DNA of 64,000 nt from Cladorhizidae sp. MBARI D1340-BT2 (Eukaryota > Porifera > Demospongiae > Poecilosclerida > Cladorhizidae), in the NCBI GenBank assembly GCA_028752905.1, contig JAQNBH010000002.1:17208430-17272429 (forward strand). The letters run 5' to 3'. The translations under genes and the position numbers were made by a program. Shown one piece after another: positions 11,516 to 24,400 of the stretch. The notes under the pieces were generated by a model. That model did not search any database and was not told the origin of the DNA. It worked only from the letters and a program-made list of their open reading frames with translations. Within the stretch, counting starts at the first letter, position 1; every line of letters begins with the position of its first letter.

Positions 11516-13170
11516 TGTGGAGCCACTTATTGTGGGGCCGCTCATTGTGGGGCCGCTCATTGTGGGGCCGCTCATTGTGGGGCCGCTCATTGTGGGGCCG
11601 CTCATTGTGGGGCCGCTCATTGTGGGGCCGCTCATTGTGGGGCCGCTCATTGTGGGGCCGCTCATTGTGGGGCCGCTCATTGTGGGGCCGCTCATTGTGG
11701 GGCCGCTCATTGTGGGGCCGCTCATTGTGGGGCCGCTCATTGTGGGGCCGCTCATTGTGGGGCCGCTCATTGTGGGGCCGCTCATTGTGGGGCCGCTCAT
11801 TGTGGGGCCGCTCATTGTGGGGCCGCTCATTGTGGGGCCGCTCATTGTGGGGCCGCTCATTGTGGGGCCGCTCATTGTGGGGCCGCTCATTGTGGGGCCG
11901 CTCATTGTGGGGCCGCTCATTGTGGGGCCGCTCATTGTGGGGCCGCTCATTGTGGGGCCGCTCATTGTGGGGCCGCTCATTGTGGGGCCGCTCATTGTGG
12001 GGCCGCTCATTGTGGGGCCGCTCATTGTGGGGCCGCTCATTGTGGGGCCGCTCATTGTGGGGCCGCTCATTGTGGGGCCGCTCATTGTGGGGCCGCTCAT
12101 TGTGGGGCCGCTCATTGTGGGGCCGCTCATTGTGGGGCCGCTCATTGTGGGGCCGCTCATTGTGGGGCCGCTCATTGTGGGGCCGCTCATTGTGGGGCCG
12201 CTCATTGTGGGGCCGCTCATTGTGGGGCCGCTCATTGTGGGGCCGCTCATTGTGGGGCCGCTCCTTGTGGGGCCGCTCCTTGTGGGGCCGCTCCTTGTGG
12301 GGCCGCTCCTTGTGGGGCCGCTCCTTGTGGGGCCGCTCCTTGTGGGGCCGCTCCTTGTGGGGCCGCTCCTTGTGGGGCCGCTCCTTGTGGGGCCGCTCCT
12401 TGTGGGGCCGCTCCTTGTGGGGCCGCTCCTTGTGGGGCCGCTCCTTGTGGGGCCGCTCCTTGTGGGGCCGCTCCTTGTGGGGCCGCTCCTTGTGGGGCCG
12501 CTCCTTGTGGGGCCGCTCCTTGTGGGGCCGCTCCTTGTGGGGCCGCTCCTTGTGGGGCCGCTCCTTGTGGGGCCGCTCCTTGTGGGGCCGCTCCTTGTGG
12601 GGCCGCTCCTTGTGGGGCCGCTCCTTGTGGGGCCGCTCCTTGTGGGGCCGCTCCTTGTGGGGCCGCTCCTTGTGGGGCCGCTCCTTGTGGGGCCGCTCCT
12701 TGTGGGGCCGCTCCTTGTGGGGCCGCTCCTTGTGGGGCCGCTCCTTGTGGGGCCGCTCCTTGTGGGGCCGCTCCTTGTGGGGCCGCTCCTTGTGGGGCCG
12801 CTCCTTGTGGGGCCGCTCCTTGTGGGGCCGCTCCTTGTGGGGCCGCTCCTTGTGGGGCCGCTCCTTGTGGGGCCGCTCCTTGTGGGGCCGCTCCTTGTGG
12901 GGCCGCTCCTTGTGGAGCCGCTCCTTGTGGAGCCGCTCCTTGTGGAGCCACTCATTGTGGAGCCACTCATTGTGGAGCCACTCATTGTGGAGCCACTCAT
13001 TGTGGAGCCACTCATTGTGGAGCCACTCATTGTGGAGCCACTCATTGTGGAGCCACTCATTGTGGAGCCACTCATTGTGGAGCCACTCATTGTGGAGCCA
13101 CTCATTGTGGAGCCACTCATTGTGGAGCCACTCGTTATGGAGCCACTCGTTGTGGAGCCACTTATTGTGG
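11516..13170. repeat. 15-bp GC-rich minisatellite with block-wise variants
   Basis: About 110 copies of a 15-bp unit in ordered blocks. Roughly 49 copies of GGGGCCGCTCATTGT come first, then about 43 of GGGGCCGCTCCTTGT, a few with GGAGCCGCTCCTTGT, and finally about 13 of GGAGCCACTCATTGT. Within the main blocks the copies are virtually perfect. This accounts for the open frames of over 550 codons on both strands, which are not genes. Confidence 0.95.
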
Positions 13171-13191
13171 ACCTATCACTTATTAATACTA

Positions 13192-13560
13192 ATACGCAGA
13201 GTATCTAACCAAGAATGCCACACACACACTTAGATCAAGGTGCTTACAGGAACCAAGGAAAGACATTAGGCGGAAAAAACATCCTCTACACTTCCATTCC
13301 AACCACAAAACAGTCAATAAAAACCCGATACAGATGGTCCCACAGGAAACACCACCCTTCATAAGCATAAACTGCTAGAACAACAGATCAATTACCAGAA
13401 CATAGACACTCACATGCTGTGGCAGGGTATAGACCAACCCCCCAACCCCCCCATACCCTAGCCAGAGCCTTGGCCCTAACCTTAGATGCCACTAACCTAG
13501 ACTAAACCTCTAACTAATCATGGCCCTGGCCCCAGCCCTAGATGACACATACCCTAGTCA
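13192..13560. repeat. right copy of the ~370-bp direct duplication
   Basis: Second copy of the 11150-11515 segment, diverged by substitutions and small indels (for example GGAACCAAGGAAAGACATTA). It ends in CCCTAG-rich sequence. Confidence 0.85.
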
Positions 13561-15104
13561 GAACCCTGTCCCCAGCCCTAGATACACACATACCTTAGTC
13601 AAACAGAAACAACAGTAACTATGAACCCAACACAAACCAACTCTCAGCACTAAGCCACAATACAAATAGTTCTTCTGCATACTCCTCTTCTCCCCAAGGA
13701 AGACCAAATCAAGCCCAAGACAAGAAGGACACCAACAAGCCAAGCCGAAGAACATCTACAAATGCACATAGTCATTCAAAATATGCCCCCCAAAATGAAG
13801 AGAGGGCTACATGTATCTCTCTTCTTTTTTCCTGAGTTCCCCCCCCCCCCCCCCCCCCCCTCAAGGGAGGTTTTACCCCCCCAAAAAGAGAGCTTCTCCC
13901 CCAAAAGGGAGAGTTTTCCCCCAAGAGGAGGGTTTTCCTCGGTTTCTTCTCTACCAAAACCAAACCCTGCACCCATCGTGCATCATCCATAGTACAGCAC
14001 CACACCCTGTAACATACAACACCCACTCACCACTGAGTGTCACTCGCACCATTCACCACAAACCAACCACAAAGGTGTGAACACATGCCAACCACTCTAC
14101 ATATGCACCAACACGCACGGAGACCTCATTCTTAGCACTGACGACGAACCCCCCAAGTATTGAAAGCATTGCCAAGTATGAATTATTTGATGTCACTATC
14201 AATATCCAAGAACTATTAATTTTAAAGATAACCGTCCTATACCAATAAGCCTTCCACCATGTCCCACTGTTACTCAGCGCTGAATAATCTCTCACTGAGG
14301 AGCTGGAGGATATCGAGAGGGCGGGTGCCCCAACTCAGGACTGATGATGAGGCCTCCACACATGAGCAGCCACTCATCCTCTCCGCATACAACACAGTCA
14401 CTCTCCGGAAAGATGAAGAAAAATCTCCTTCGCACCTTATCTCCTAGCACACCATCGCAAATACTTGAGTTACCAAGGCACACACCCCCCCCCCCCCCCC
14501 CCCCCCCCTTCCCTACAATAACACCCTAGACAGCTTCTCTCTCCAGAAAGGATACTCCACCCCAAACCAGAGCAGCCCCCCCCTCCCCTAATGAAACGGA
14601 GAACACAAGTGCAAGCACATCAGATAGCTTCCTCCAACACCCAGACAATCCATATGGCCACATTAAACTGTCCACAGAACAAACACCCGACCATGGCCCC
14701 ACTGGGAGGAGTGGTCACCACGCTGGCTTCATCTCAGCCCTCATGCTTAGCCCAAGGCAAACTAGCATCTAGTAATCTCAGGACGGAAGACACAAAACAG
14801 CTCTTGAGAACTATCCCTGTGCTAGCAGGTTCGACTGGAAACAATACATAAATAACATGTTAAGTTAGAAATGTCAGGTTATTTAATTTTTTATGGGTCC
14901 CCACCTTAAAAGAAAAAAGAAGGGGGTGAGTGGGGAGGAAGGAGTAAGAGTTGCAGCCGCTGCACCAGCACTCACACACCATCAATCAGTACACACGGCA
15001 TGTAATTGACTGCTGCTACTATTGCATGCTAACAACATAAGGAAAACTGAAGCCAATGCCACGCCTTCTTGCTCTATATTTGTATGTGATAAGTGTGCTT
15101 GTGT
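13561..15104. other. unique sequence with two long C homopolymers
   Basis: C-runs of about 22 (13839-13860) and 24 (14485-14508). A short purine/pyrimidine duplication with CCCCCAAAA-type phrases follows the first. Proline-rich open frames on the plus strand depend on these runs and lack family resemblance. A frame at 14591-14851 (NLRTEDTKQLLRTIPVLAGS) is faintly gag-like but not assignable. Confidence 0.5.
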
Positions 15105-16420
15105 GTTCATTACAGATTCCCAACTCATCCATGGTTGCTTCTAGATAAGTGTCCTTGTGTGTTCTTTACAGATGCCTAACTCATCCATGGTTGCTTCTAG
15201 ATAAGTGTCCTTGTGTGTTCTTTACAGATGCCCAACTCATCCATGGTTGCTTCTAGATAAGTGTCCTTGTGTGTTCTTTACAGATTCCCAACTCATCCAT
15301 GGTTGCTTCTAGATAAGTGTGCTTGTGTGTTGTTTATGGATGCCCAACTCATCCATGGTTGCTTCTAGATAAGTGTCCTTGTGTGTTCTTTACAGATGCC
15401 CAACTCATCCATGGTTGCTTCTAGATAAGTGTCCTTGTGTGTTCTTACAGATGCCCAACTCATCCATGGTTGCTTCTAGATAAGTGTCCTTGTGTGTTCT
15501 TTACAGATGCCCAACTCATCCATGGTTGCTTCTAGATAAGTGTCCTTGTGTGTTGTTTATAGATGCCCAACTCATCCATGGTTGCTTCTAGATAAGTGTC
15601 CTTGTGTGTTGTTTATAGATGCCCAACTCATCCATGGTTGCTTCTAGATAAGTGTGCTTGTGTGTTGTTTATGGATGCCCAACTCATCCATGGTTGCTTC
15701 TAGATAAGTGTCCTTGTGTGTTCTTTACAGATGCCTAACTCATCCATGGTTGCTTCTAGATAAGTGTCCTTGTGTGTTCTTTACAGATTCCCAACTCATC
15801 CATGGTTGCTTCTAGATAAGTGTCCTTGTGTGTTCTTTACAGATTCCCAACTCATCCATGGTTGCTTCTAGATAAGTGTGCTTGTGTGTTGTTTATGGAT
15901 GCCCAACTCATCCATGGTTGCTTCTAGATAAGTGTCCTTGTGTGTTCTTTATAGATGTCCAACTCATCCATGGTTGCTTCTAGATAAGTGTGCTTGTGTG
16001 TTGTTTATGGATGCCCAACTCATCCATGGTTGCTTCTAGATAAGTGTCCTTGTGTGTTCTTTACAGATGCCCAACTCATCCATGGTTGCTTCTAGATAAG
16101 TGTCCTTGTGTGTTCTTACAGATGCCCAACTCATCCATGGTTGCTTCTAGATAAGTGTCCTTGTGTGTTCTTTACAGATGTCCAACTCATCCATGGTTGC
16201 TTCTAGATAAGTGTCCTTGTGTGTTGTTTATAGATGCCCAACTCATCCATGGTTGCTTCTAGATAAGTGTCCTTGTGTGTTGTTTATAGATGCCCAACTC
16301 ATCCATGGTTGCTTCTAGATAAGTGTCCTTGTGTGTTCTTACAGATGCCCAACTCATCCATGGTTGCTTCTAGATAAGTGTCCTTGTGTGTTGTTTACAG
16401 ATTCCCAACTCTTCTATGGT
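15105..16420. repeat. 56-bp minisatellite containing a splice-acceptor-like motif
   Basis: About 23 copies of a 56-bp unit made of GATAAGTGTCCTTGTGTGTT, then CTTTACAGATGCCCAACTCA, then TCCATGGTTGCTTCTA. Variants alternate CTTTACAG, GTTTATAG, GTTTATGG and a one-base-shorter TTCTTACAG. On the plus strand each CTTTACAG copy resembles a 3' splice site followed by ATG. No transcript evidence is available from sequence. Confidence 0.95.
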
Positions 16421-18004
16421 TGCTCAACCAGATGCCCTGCAACAGAATGAGCTGGCTTGTTGTGACAGAAACACACCTGTGAAATATGGCTGAGAGAAAG
16501 GTTGGCTTTGTTAAGACTTCTTGACCTCGCTCTTAGTGTGCTTCTTCTCCTCAGGGGAAGATGCCTAGTCATCAGGCAGTGCCTGCTTGCCGACAGAATC
16601 ATCAGAGGACCATGCAGAAGCTGACAACAACTCCAAGAACTCCAGACACCTGCATGAGGTCAACAAGGAATACTTCCTGGCTGACAGAACTGTCAGAGAA
16701 ATGAAAACAACAGACATTTTTTAATAGACATTTCGCACTCTTGATCTGTGAATGAATCAAGCATGTTCTCCATCATAAGCACATCTCTCCCTCTAAAGAC
16801 AATATGTATTCAGTTAACTTTCCTCTGTAATCAAACAACGCAGTCTGTTCTTTTTGGCACTCTCTGTCTCTCAGCCTCCATGGCTGGCACTACATGCAAG
16901 CAACTGTGGATACAGCTTACCCACACAACTCACATGGTGTAGGACACCACTGCAGCTAGAGCTTATCAATGAACTGAGCAGCTCTGCCACAGAAGAAACT
17001 GCAGCACTCGTCCGTCGACGGCAGAGTTCGTAGGTTTAAACCCAGGTTGGGTCAAATACCTTTTACCCGGGTTTTACTCAAACATGGATACAACCCAGGA
17101 TAAACTAATAGACACAATAGATTTATTATAAACTGTAAAGATATTATAAGAAATTAACTCTGTAATCAGGAAGTAAGACATTCAATAAATGGCAACTGTA
17201 AAGAACTAGACAAAAACAGGAGCTGTGTTTCACTCAGCATTTATTTACCAAGTGACAAGGTTGTCTACTAGAGTATATATATATTTATTTGATGATTTAT
17301 TTAAATATTTAAACAAGATTCATGGGATTAAAGTCCAATTGATATGCAAGTTAAACAGATTTAATAGTCAATCTCCTGAGGTCCTCGCATGGAGCCTGTG
17401 GCAGAAGCGAGTTTCTGGGCTTTCTCATTTTTGTAATTGCAGTACACTTACTAGCAGTGAATGATGACCTGTGGTATTTGCTTGCCTTTTAAATAGCCCT
17501 GGTGTCCACCACCACCCAGACACTTGTGGCTCTGGGACAGGGCTGTGACAGGGCTACAAATAAGTGTTTTATATCACTGGGTAATACCTGGGTAAAAAAA
17601 CCGGGGGTAAAACCTGGGCGAAATACCTAAAACACACATTTTACCCACTGGGTTGGGTTAAATAGGTTTTACCCGGGTAGAATGCAAACAACTGGTCGAT
17701 GGCCACTAACTATGTGGCCAGTTGACCTTCTAAAGGTCAGTTCTCTGCCCTCAGTCTTCAAATCTGCCGACTGGTTCTCTCCTCTCACCATTTCCTCGTT
17801 TACGAAAGCCTGTTCAGTTTACAGCAGGTGAAATTTTAATGCATGAACATGCGGCAGACTGCCAATGCACTTCATACACACAGCCATGCATGGGCAGAAC
17901 AAATGGCTCCTGCACACCTCCCCTGGGGAGGGCCCACTTGGCTTGCAAAATAAAAATTAAAAAAATCGGAAATTTGCGTCTATTGTGCGTGATATCAAGT
18001 CAAA
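16421..18004. other. unique sequence with CCCGGG-containing inverted motifs
   Basis: No confident gene. ACCTTTTACCCGGGTTTTAC near 17060 and TACCTGGGTAAAAAAACCGG near 17585 are imperfect inverted copies, and TAGGTTTTACCCGGGTAG recurs directly near 17665. About 640 bp may therefore be a small inverted-repeat element, but no clean target duplication was found. Confidence 0.4.
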
Positions 18005-18180
18005 TCAAGCTGGTGTCTTTCGGCTCGAGCATGACATGTACACACGTGACCTCATCACCCTAGAGGCCAGAGGGTCACCCGCTCGACATGTACACACATG
18101 ACCTCATCACCCTAGAGGTCACCCGGACGACATGGACACATGTAACCTCATCAGTCTAGGGCCTAGAGGGTGACCTGACC
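18005..18180. repeat. ~60-bp tandem repeat, three copies
   Basis: GACATGTACACACGTGACCT and CATCACCCTAGAGG recur three times with substitutions. Confidence 0.75.
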
Positions 18181-18407
18181 TGCACGATGCTCTCCAGAGC
18201 CAGTTCCCTCTTCCCATGGACCGCTCTGGAAGAGCCGTCAGTTGCTATGAGCTCCATCAGTCTCATCATGAACATCTGCATGCATGTATAGCATATTCAC
18301 ACACAGCACAGGGTGGGGGGGGGGGAAGAGACCAAGGAAGTCCACGCCCCCCATCAAATAAATTATTCTACAGAGTTGCATACATAGTACATGTGGCAAT
18401 TAACACT

Positions 18408-18437
18408 CCCCCCCCCCCCCCCCCAAAAAAAAAAAAA
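18408..18437. repeat. C17-A13 homopolymer junction
   Basis: A run of 17 C is followed directly by 13 A. It is likely length-polymorphic. Confidence 0.85.
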
Positions 18438-18489
18438 CAATACCCCCGATATAGGTAAAACCCTGATAGTTCATTATGGCAACTTAGCA

Positions 18490-19140
18490 AGTCATAATGC
18501 AACAACAAATGTAACAACAAATGCTACAACAAATGCTACAACAAATGCAACAACAAATGCAGCAACATGCAACAACAACTGCAACAACAAATTCAACAAC
18601 AAAATGCAACAACAAATGCAAAAACAAATGACAAAAAATTCAACAACAAAATGCAACAACAAATGCAACAACAAATGCAGCAACAAATGCTACAACAAAT
18701 GCTACAACAAATGCAACAACAAATGCAACAACAAATGCAACAACAAAATGTAACAAATGCAGCAACATGCAACAACAAATGCAACAACAAATGCAACAAA
18801 ATGTAACAAATGCAGCAACAAATGCAGCAACAAAATTCAACAACAAATGCAACAAATTCAACAACAAATGCAGCAACAAATGCAACAACAAATTCAACAA
18901 CAAATGCAACAACAAAATTCAACAACAAATGCAACAAGTGCAACAACAAAATGTAACAAATGCAGCAACAACTGCAGCAACAACATGCAACAACAAATGC
19001 AACAACAAATGCAGCAACAAATTCAACAACAAATGCAACAACAAAATGCAACAATAAATGCAGCAACAAAATGCAACAACAAATGCAACAACAAATGCAA
19101 CAACAAATGCAACAACTAATGACAACAACAACAACAACAT
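18490..19140. repeat. CAA-rich array, AACAACAAATGC 12-bp unit
   Basis: Imperfect repeats of AACAACAAATGC with 9-, 12- and 15-bp variants (AAATTC, AATGTAAC, AAATGCAGC). It generates Gln/Asn/Thr-rich plus frames and Leu/Val/Cys-rich minus frames that are artefacts. Confidence 0.95.
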
Positions 19141-19764
19141 GAGGAAATCGTCTAACGCAGTCAACAGTGGTTATCAAGCCAATATGTTTCAGGCACACTA
19201 GGAACACCGGCCAAAGTTCGAGGTTGCCACCCACCTAGTCCTAGTCCGGTAACACTAGTGCTAATCCTGGCCCGGTAGCTAGGGGAGCAAGAGCTCTGAA
19301 TTATGAATATTCATAGTTTGTCGCGGGATAATTCATGACGCCATTGCATGCACAGGTGCTTGTAGCATCAGCCGGCAAGAAAAATGTCCGCTTGACATTG
19401 AGCACAAGCAATATCAATCTGTAGACATACTCCAACTCCTTGTAGGTAACGATCGCCATGGCTACAACCTGATCGCCATGGCTACATAATGATCGCCAAG
19501 GCTATGATGTCCTGATCTAGCTAGAAGAGGCAGTAGACGATGTGACCTTTGCAGAGCAGAGCCTGGACAGTGTCGTACGTGGACATCCCATCCACAAGTT
19601 TTCCCGGTTCCAGTAACGGAAGAAACACAGCGACTCCCATGCAGGAGCAGACATGGTCACGATCGACGCTTAATAACTAGAGGCTAGAACTAACAGTAAA
19701 GTAGGTGCTTAATATAGATACATACCTGCTTAACAACCAGTGTTTACCCAGCGTATAGGAGACT
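19141..19764. other. unique spacer between two arrays
   Basis: Contains a short GATCGCCATGGCTACA triplication near 19450-19505 and one weak coding-like stretch (listed separately). Confidence 0.5.
19521..19680 (-). CDS. coding-like stretch, unidentified (weak)
   Basis: A minus frame reads GVAVFLPLLEPGK, then LVDGMSTYDTVQALLCK, then a stop at 19521. Its composition is protein-like and non-repetitive. No start codon in a good context, no clear splice sites and no family recognised. It does not match the missing part of GBF1. It may be an exon, a pseudogene remnant or chance. Confidence 0.2.
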
Positions 19765-22700
19765 TGCATAGAGATATAACGCTGTACCAGGGAGCATTCC
19801 TACGCACACACAGGCATGGGTAGTACTGCCTGAGCCACACTGTACCAGGGAGCATTCCTACGCTCACACAGACATGGGTAGTACTACCTGAGCCATGCAA
19901 ACGCTGTACCAGGGAGCATTCCTACGCACACACAGGCATGGGTAGTACTGCCTGAGCCATGCAAACGCTGTACCAGGGAGCATTCCTACGCACACACAGA
20001 CATGGGTGGTACTGCCTGAGCCATGGAAACGCTGTACCAGGGAGCATTCCTACGCACTCACAGGCATGGGTAGTACTGCCTGGGCCATGCAAACGCTGTA
20101 CCAGGGAGCATTCCTACGCACACACAGACATGGGTAGTACTGCCTGAGCCATGCAAACGCTGTACCAGGGAGCATTCCTACGCACACACAGGCATGGGTA
20201 GTACTGCCTGAGCCATGCAAACGCTGTACCAGGGAGCATTCCTACGCACACACAGACATGGGTGGTACTGCCTGAGCCATGGAAACGCTGTACCAGGGAG
20301 CATTCCTACGCACTCACAGGCATGGGTAGTACTGCCTGGGCCATGCAAACGCTGTACCAGGGAGCATTCCTACGCACACACAGACATGGGTAGTACTGCC
20401 TGAGCCATGCAAACGCTGTACCAGGGAGCATTCCTACGCACACACAGGCATGGGTAGTACTGCCTGAGCCATGCAAACGCTGTACCAGGGAGCATTCCTA
20501 CGCACTCACAGGCATGGGTAGTACTGCCTGGGCCATGCAAACGCTGTACCAGGGAGCATTCCTACGCACACACAGACATGGGTAGTACTGCCTGAGCCAT
20601 GCAAACGCTGTACCAGGGAGCATTCCTACGCACACACAGGCATGGGTAGTACTGCCTGAGCCATGCAAACGCTGTACCAGGGAGCATTCCTACGCTCACA
20701 CAGACATGGGTAGTACTGCCTGAGCCATGCAAACGCTGTACCAGGGAGCATTCCTACGCACACACAGGCATGGGTAGTACTATCTGAGCCATGCAAACGC
20801 TGTACCAGGGAGCATTCCTACGCACACACAGGCATGGGTAGTACTACCTGAGCCATGGAAACGCTGTACCAGGGAGCATTCCTACGCACACACAGGCATG
20901 GGTAGTACTATCTGAGCCATGCAAACGCTGTACCAGGGAGCATTCCTACGCACACACAGGCATGGGTAGTACTGCCTGAGCCATGCAAACGCTGTACCAG
21001 GGAGCATTCCTACGCTCACACAGACATGGGTAGTACTACCTGAGCCATGGAAACGCTGTACCAGGGAGCATTCCTACGCACACACAGACATGGGTAGTAC
21101 TGCCTGGGCCATGCAAACGCTGTACCAGGGAGCATTCCTACGCACACACAGACATGGGTAGTACTGCCTGAGCCATGCAAACGCTGTACCAGGGAGCATT
21201 CCTACGCACACACAGGCATGGGTAGTACTGCCTGAGCCATGCAAACGTTGTACCAGGGAGCATTCCTACGCTCACACAGGCATGGGTAGTACTACCTGAG
21301 CCATGGAAACGCTGTACCAGGGAGCATTCCTACGCACACACAGGCATGGGTAGCACTGCCTGAGCCATGCAAACGCTGTACCAGGGAGCATTCCTACGCA
21401 CACACAGGCATGGGTAGTACTGCCTGAGCCATGGAAACGCTGTACCAGGGAGCATTCCTACGCACACACAGACATGGGTAGTACTGCCTGAGCCATGCAA
21501 ACGCTGTACCAGGGAGCATTCCTACGCACACACAGGCATGGGTAGTACTGCCTGAGCCATGCAAACGCTGTACCAGGGAGGATTCCTATGCACACACAGG
21601 CATGGGTAGTACTGCCTGAGCCATGCAAACGCTGTACCAGGGAGCATTCCTAAGCACTCACAGGCATGGGTAGTACTGCCTGAGCCATGCAAACGCTGTA
21701 CCAGGGAGCATTCCTACGCACTCACAGGCATGGGTAGTACTGCCTGAGCCATGCAAACGCTGTACCAGGGAGGATTCCTATGCACACACAGGCATGGGTA
21801 GTACTACCTGAGCCATGGAAACGCTGTACCAGGGAGGATTCTTACGCACACACAGGCATGGGTAGTACTGCCTGAGCCATGCAAACGCTGTACCAGGGAG
21901 CATTCCTACGCACTCACAGGCATGGGTAGTACTGCCTGAGCCATGCAAACGCTGTACCAGGGAGCATTCCTACGCACACACAGACATGGGTAGTACTGCC
22001 TGAGCCATGCAAACGCTGTACCAGGGAGCATTCCTACGCACACACAGGCATGGGTAGTACTGCCTGAGCCATGCAAACGCTGTACCAGGGAGCATTCCTA
22101 CGCACACACAGGCATGGGTAGTACTGCCTGAGCCATGCAAACGCTGTACCAGGGAGCATTCCTACGCACACACAGGCATGGGTAGTACTGCCTGAGCCAT
22201 GCAAACGCTGTACCAGGGAGCATTCCTACGCACACACAGGCATGGGTAGTACTGCCTGAGCCATGCAAACGCTGTACCAGGGAGCATTCCTACGCACACA
22301 CAGGCATGGGTAGTACTGCCTGAGCCATGCAAACGCTGTACCAGGGAGCATTCCTACGCACACACAGGCATGGGTAGTACTGCCTGAGCCATGCAAACGC
22401 TGTACCAGGGAGCATTCCTACGCACACACAGGCATGGGTAGTACTGCCTGAGCCATGCAAACGCTGTACCAGGGAGCATTCCTACGCACACACAGGCATG
22501 GGTAGTACTGCCTGAGCCATGCAAACGCTGTACCAGGGAGCATTCCTACGCACACACAGGCATGGGTAGTACTGCCTGAGCCATGCAAACGCTGTACCAG
22601 GGAGCATTCCTACGCACACACAGGCATGGGTAGTACTACCTGAGCCATGCAAACGCTGTACCAGGGAGCATTCCTACACACACACAGGCATGGGTAGTAC

Positions 22701-23565
22701 TGCCTGAGCCATGCAAACGCTGTACCAGGGAGCATTCCTACGCTCACACAGACATGGGTAGTACTACCTGAGCCATGCAAACGCTGTACCAGGGAGCATT
22801 CCTACGCACACACAGACATGGGTAGTACTGCCTGGGCCATGCAAACGCTGTACCAGGGAGCATTCCTACGCACACACAGGCATGGGTAGTACTGTCTGAG
22901 CCATGCAAACGCTGTACCAGGGAGCATTCCTACGCACACACAGGCATGGGTAGTACTGCCTGAGCCATGCAAACGCTGTACCAGGGAGCATTCCTACGCA
23001 CACACAGGCATGGGTAGTACTGTCTGAGCCATGCAAACGCTGCCTGAGCCATGCAAACGCTGTACCAGGGAGCATTCCTACGCACACACAGGCATGGGTA
23101 GTACTGCCTGAGCCATGCAAACGCTGTACCAGGGAGCATTCCTACGCACACACAGGCATGGGTAGTACTGCCTGAGCCATGGAAACGCTGTACCAGGGAG
23201 CATTCCTACGCACACACAGGCATGGGTAGTACTACCTGAGCCATGCAAACGCTGTACCAGGGAGCATTCCTACGCACACACAGGCATGGGTAGTACTGCC
23301 TGAGCCATGGAAACGCTGTACCAGGGAGCATTCCTACGCACACACAGGCATGGGTAGTACTGCTGTCCTGGGCCATGCAAACGCTGTACCAGGGAGCATT
23401 CATACGCACACACAGGCATGGGTAGTACTGCCTGAGCCATGCAAACGCTGTACCAGGGAGCATTCCTACGCACACACAGGCATGGGTAGTACTGCCTGAG
23501 CCATGGAAACGCTGTACCAGGGAGCATTCCTACGCACACACAGGCATGGGTAGTACTACCTGAAG
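19765..23565. repeat. 64-bp minisatellite with higher-order structure
   Basis: About 59 copies of a 64-bp unit containing CTGTACCAGGGAGCATTCCT, then CACACAGGCATGGGTAGTAC and TGCCTGAGCCATGC. Variant positions (GACATG/GGCATG, CACTCACAG, GGGCCATG) recur every four units in places: the interval around 19900-20150 is repeated 256 bp later. Two irregular units occur near 23040 and 23365. Confidence 0.97.
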
Positions 23566-23729
23566 ACCAACAGCAGCCTTACCTCCAGCTGCAGCTTCAG
23601 CCAGGACCGGCAACTCTGGAAGAGTAGGCAGCAGCAGCGGAGGGCACGACTGAACAGCACGAAGGAGTCGTGCCGCAGCAGCTGCAAACATGGAGAAGGA
23701 AAGGAGGCTCGCATTCGTGTCACATCGTT
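23566..23729. other. short unique CAG-rich spacer
   Basis: CAGCAGC-rich sequence between two arrays. No gene supported. Confidence 0.4.
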
Positions 23730-24030
23730 GTCACATGTGCATTGCATGAGTGTCACATGGTTGTCACATGTGCTTTGCATGAGTGTCACATGGTTGTCAC
23801 ATGTGCATTGCATGAGTGTCACATGGTTGTCACATGTGCATTGCATGAGTGTCACATGTGCATTGCATGAGTGTCACATGGTTGTCAAATGTGCATTGCA
23901 TGAGTGTCACATGACACTGCCACATGCTTACTGCATGCGTATCACATGTGTGTTGCTTGGGGATGACAGAGTGTGTGGCATGGGTGTCACATGTGTATCA
24001 CATATCTGTCACATGACATTAACATGCATG
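23730..24030. repeat. 33-bp minisatellite (GAGTGTCACATGGTTGTCAC)
   Basis: Five to six good copies followed by diverged ones; the unit includes ATGTGCATTGCATGAGTGTC. Confidence 0.9.
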
Positions 24031-24119
24031 TAGTGGCAGTACACAAAATTTTTTTGTCTTTTTCCCCCATCTAAAACATACACAGTACAGTAGACCCTGT
24101 CTAACCCAGGGGCTCTCTC

Positions 24120-24400
24120 TTTATGCTAAACATGTTAGCTCCATAGATTCTGCACACTTCACTGTATAGACTTGATATAATATATATAACTCTAAAGATA
24201 GGTCTCTCTGTGTGCTCTCTTTTGATACTAAACATGTTAGCTCCATAGATTCTGCACACTTCACTGTATAGACTTGATATATATATAACTCTAAAGATAG
24301 GTCTCTCTGTGTGCTCTCTCTTGATACTAAACATCCATAGATTCTGCACACTTCACTGTAATGGACTTGATATATAGCTCTAAAGATAGGTCTCACCCAG
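24120..24400. repeat. three tandem partial copies of the foldback-family arm
   Basis: CATAGATTCTGCACACTTCA and GATAGGTCTCTCTGTGTGCT recur three times at ~115-bp spacing. This is part of the dispersed family at 6005, 7320, 31500 and 48930. Confidence 0.85.

Noticed and set aside
11462..13233. Open frames of more than 550 codons on both strands
   Set aside because: They are translations of a near-perfect 15-bp tandem repeat, which stays open in any frame lacking a stop in the unit. No start context, domain or splice evidence.
13762..14851. Proline-rich and basic plus-strand frames
   Set aside because: They depend on long C homopolymers, and the flanks show no consistent protein similarity.
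15105..16420. Regularly spaced repeats suggestive of a CRISPR array
   Set aside because: No unique spacers: the whole unit repeats. The genome is eukaryotic. The same applies to the other arrays.
18391..19234. Gln/Asn-rich and Leu/Val/Cys-rich frames, prion-like composition
   Set aside because: Translations of the CAA-rich array in different frames.
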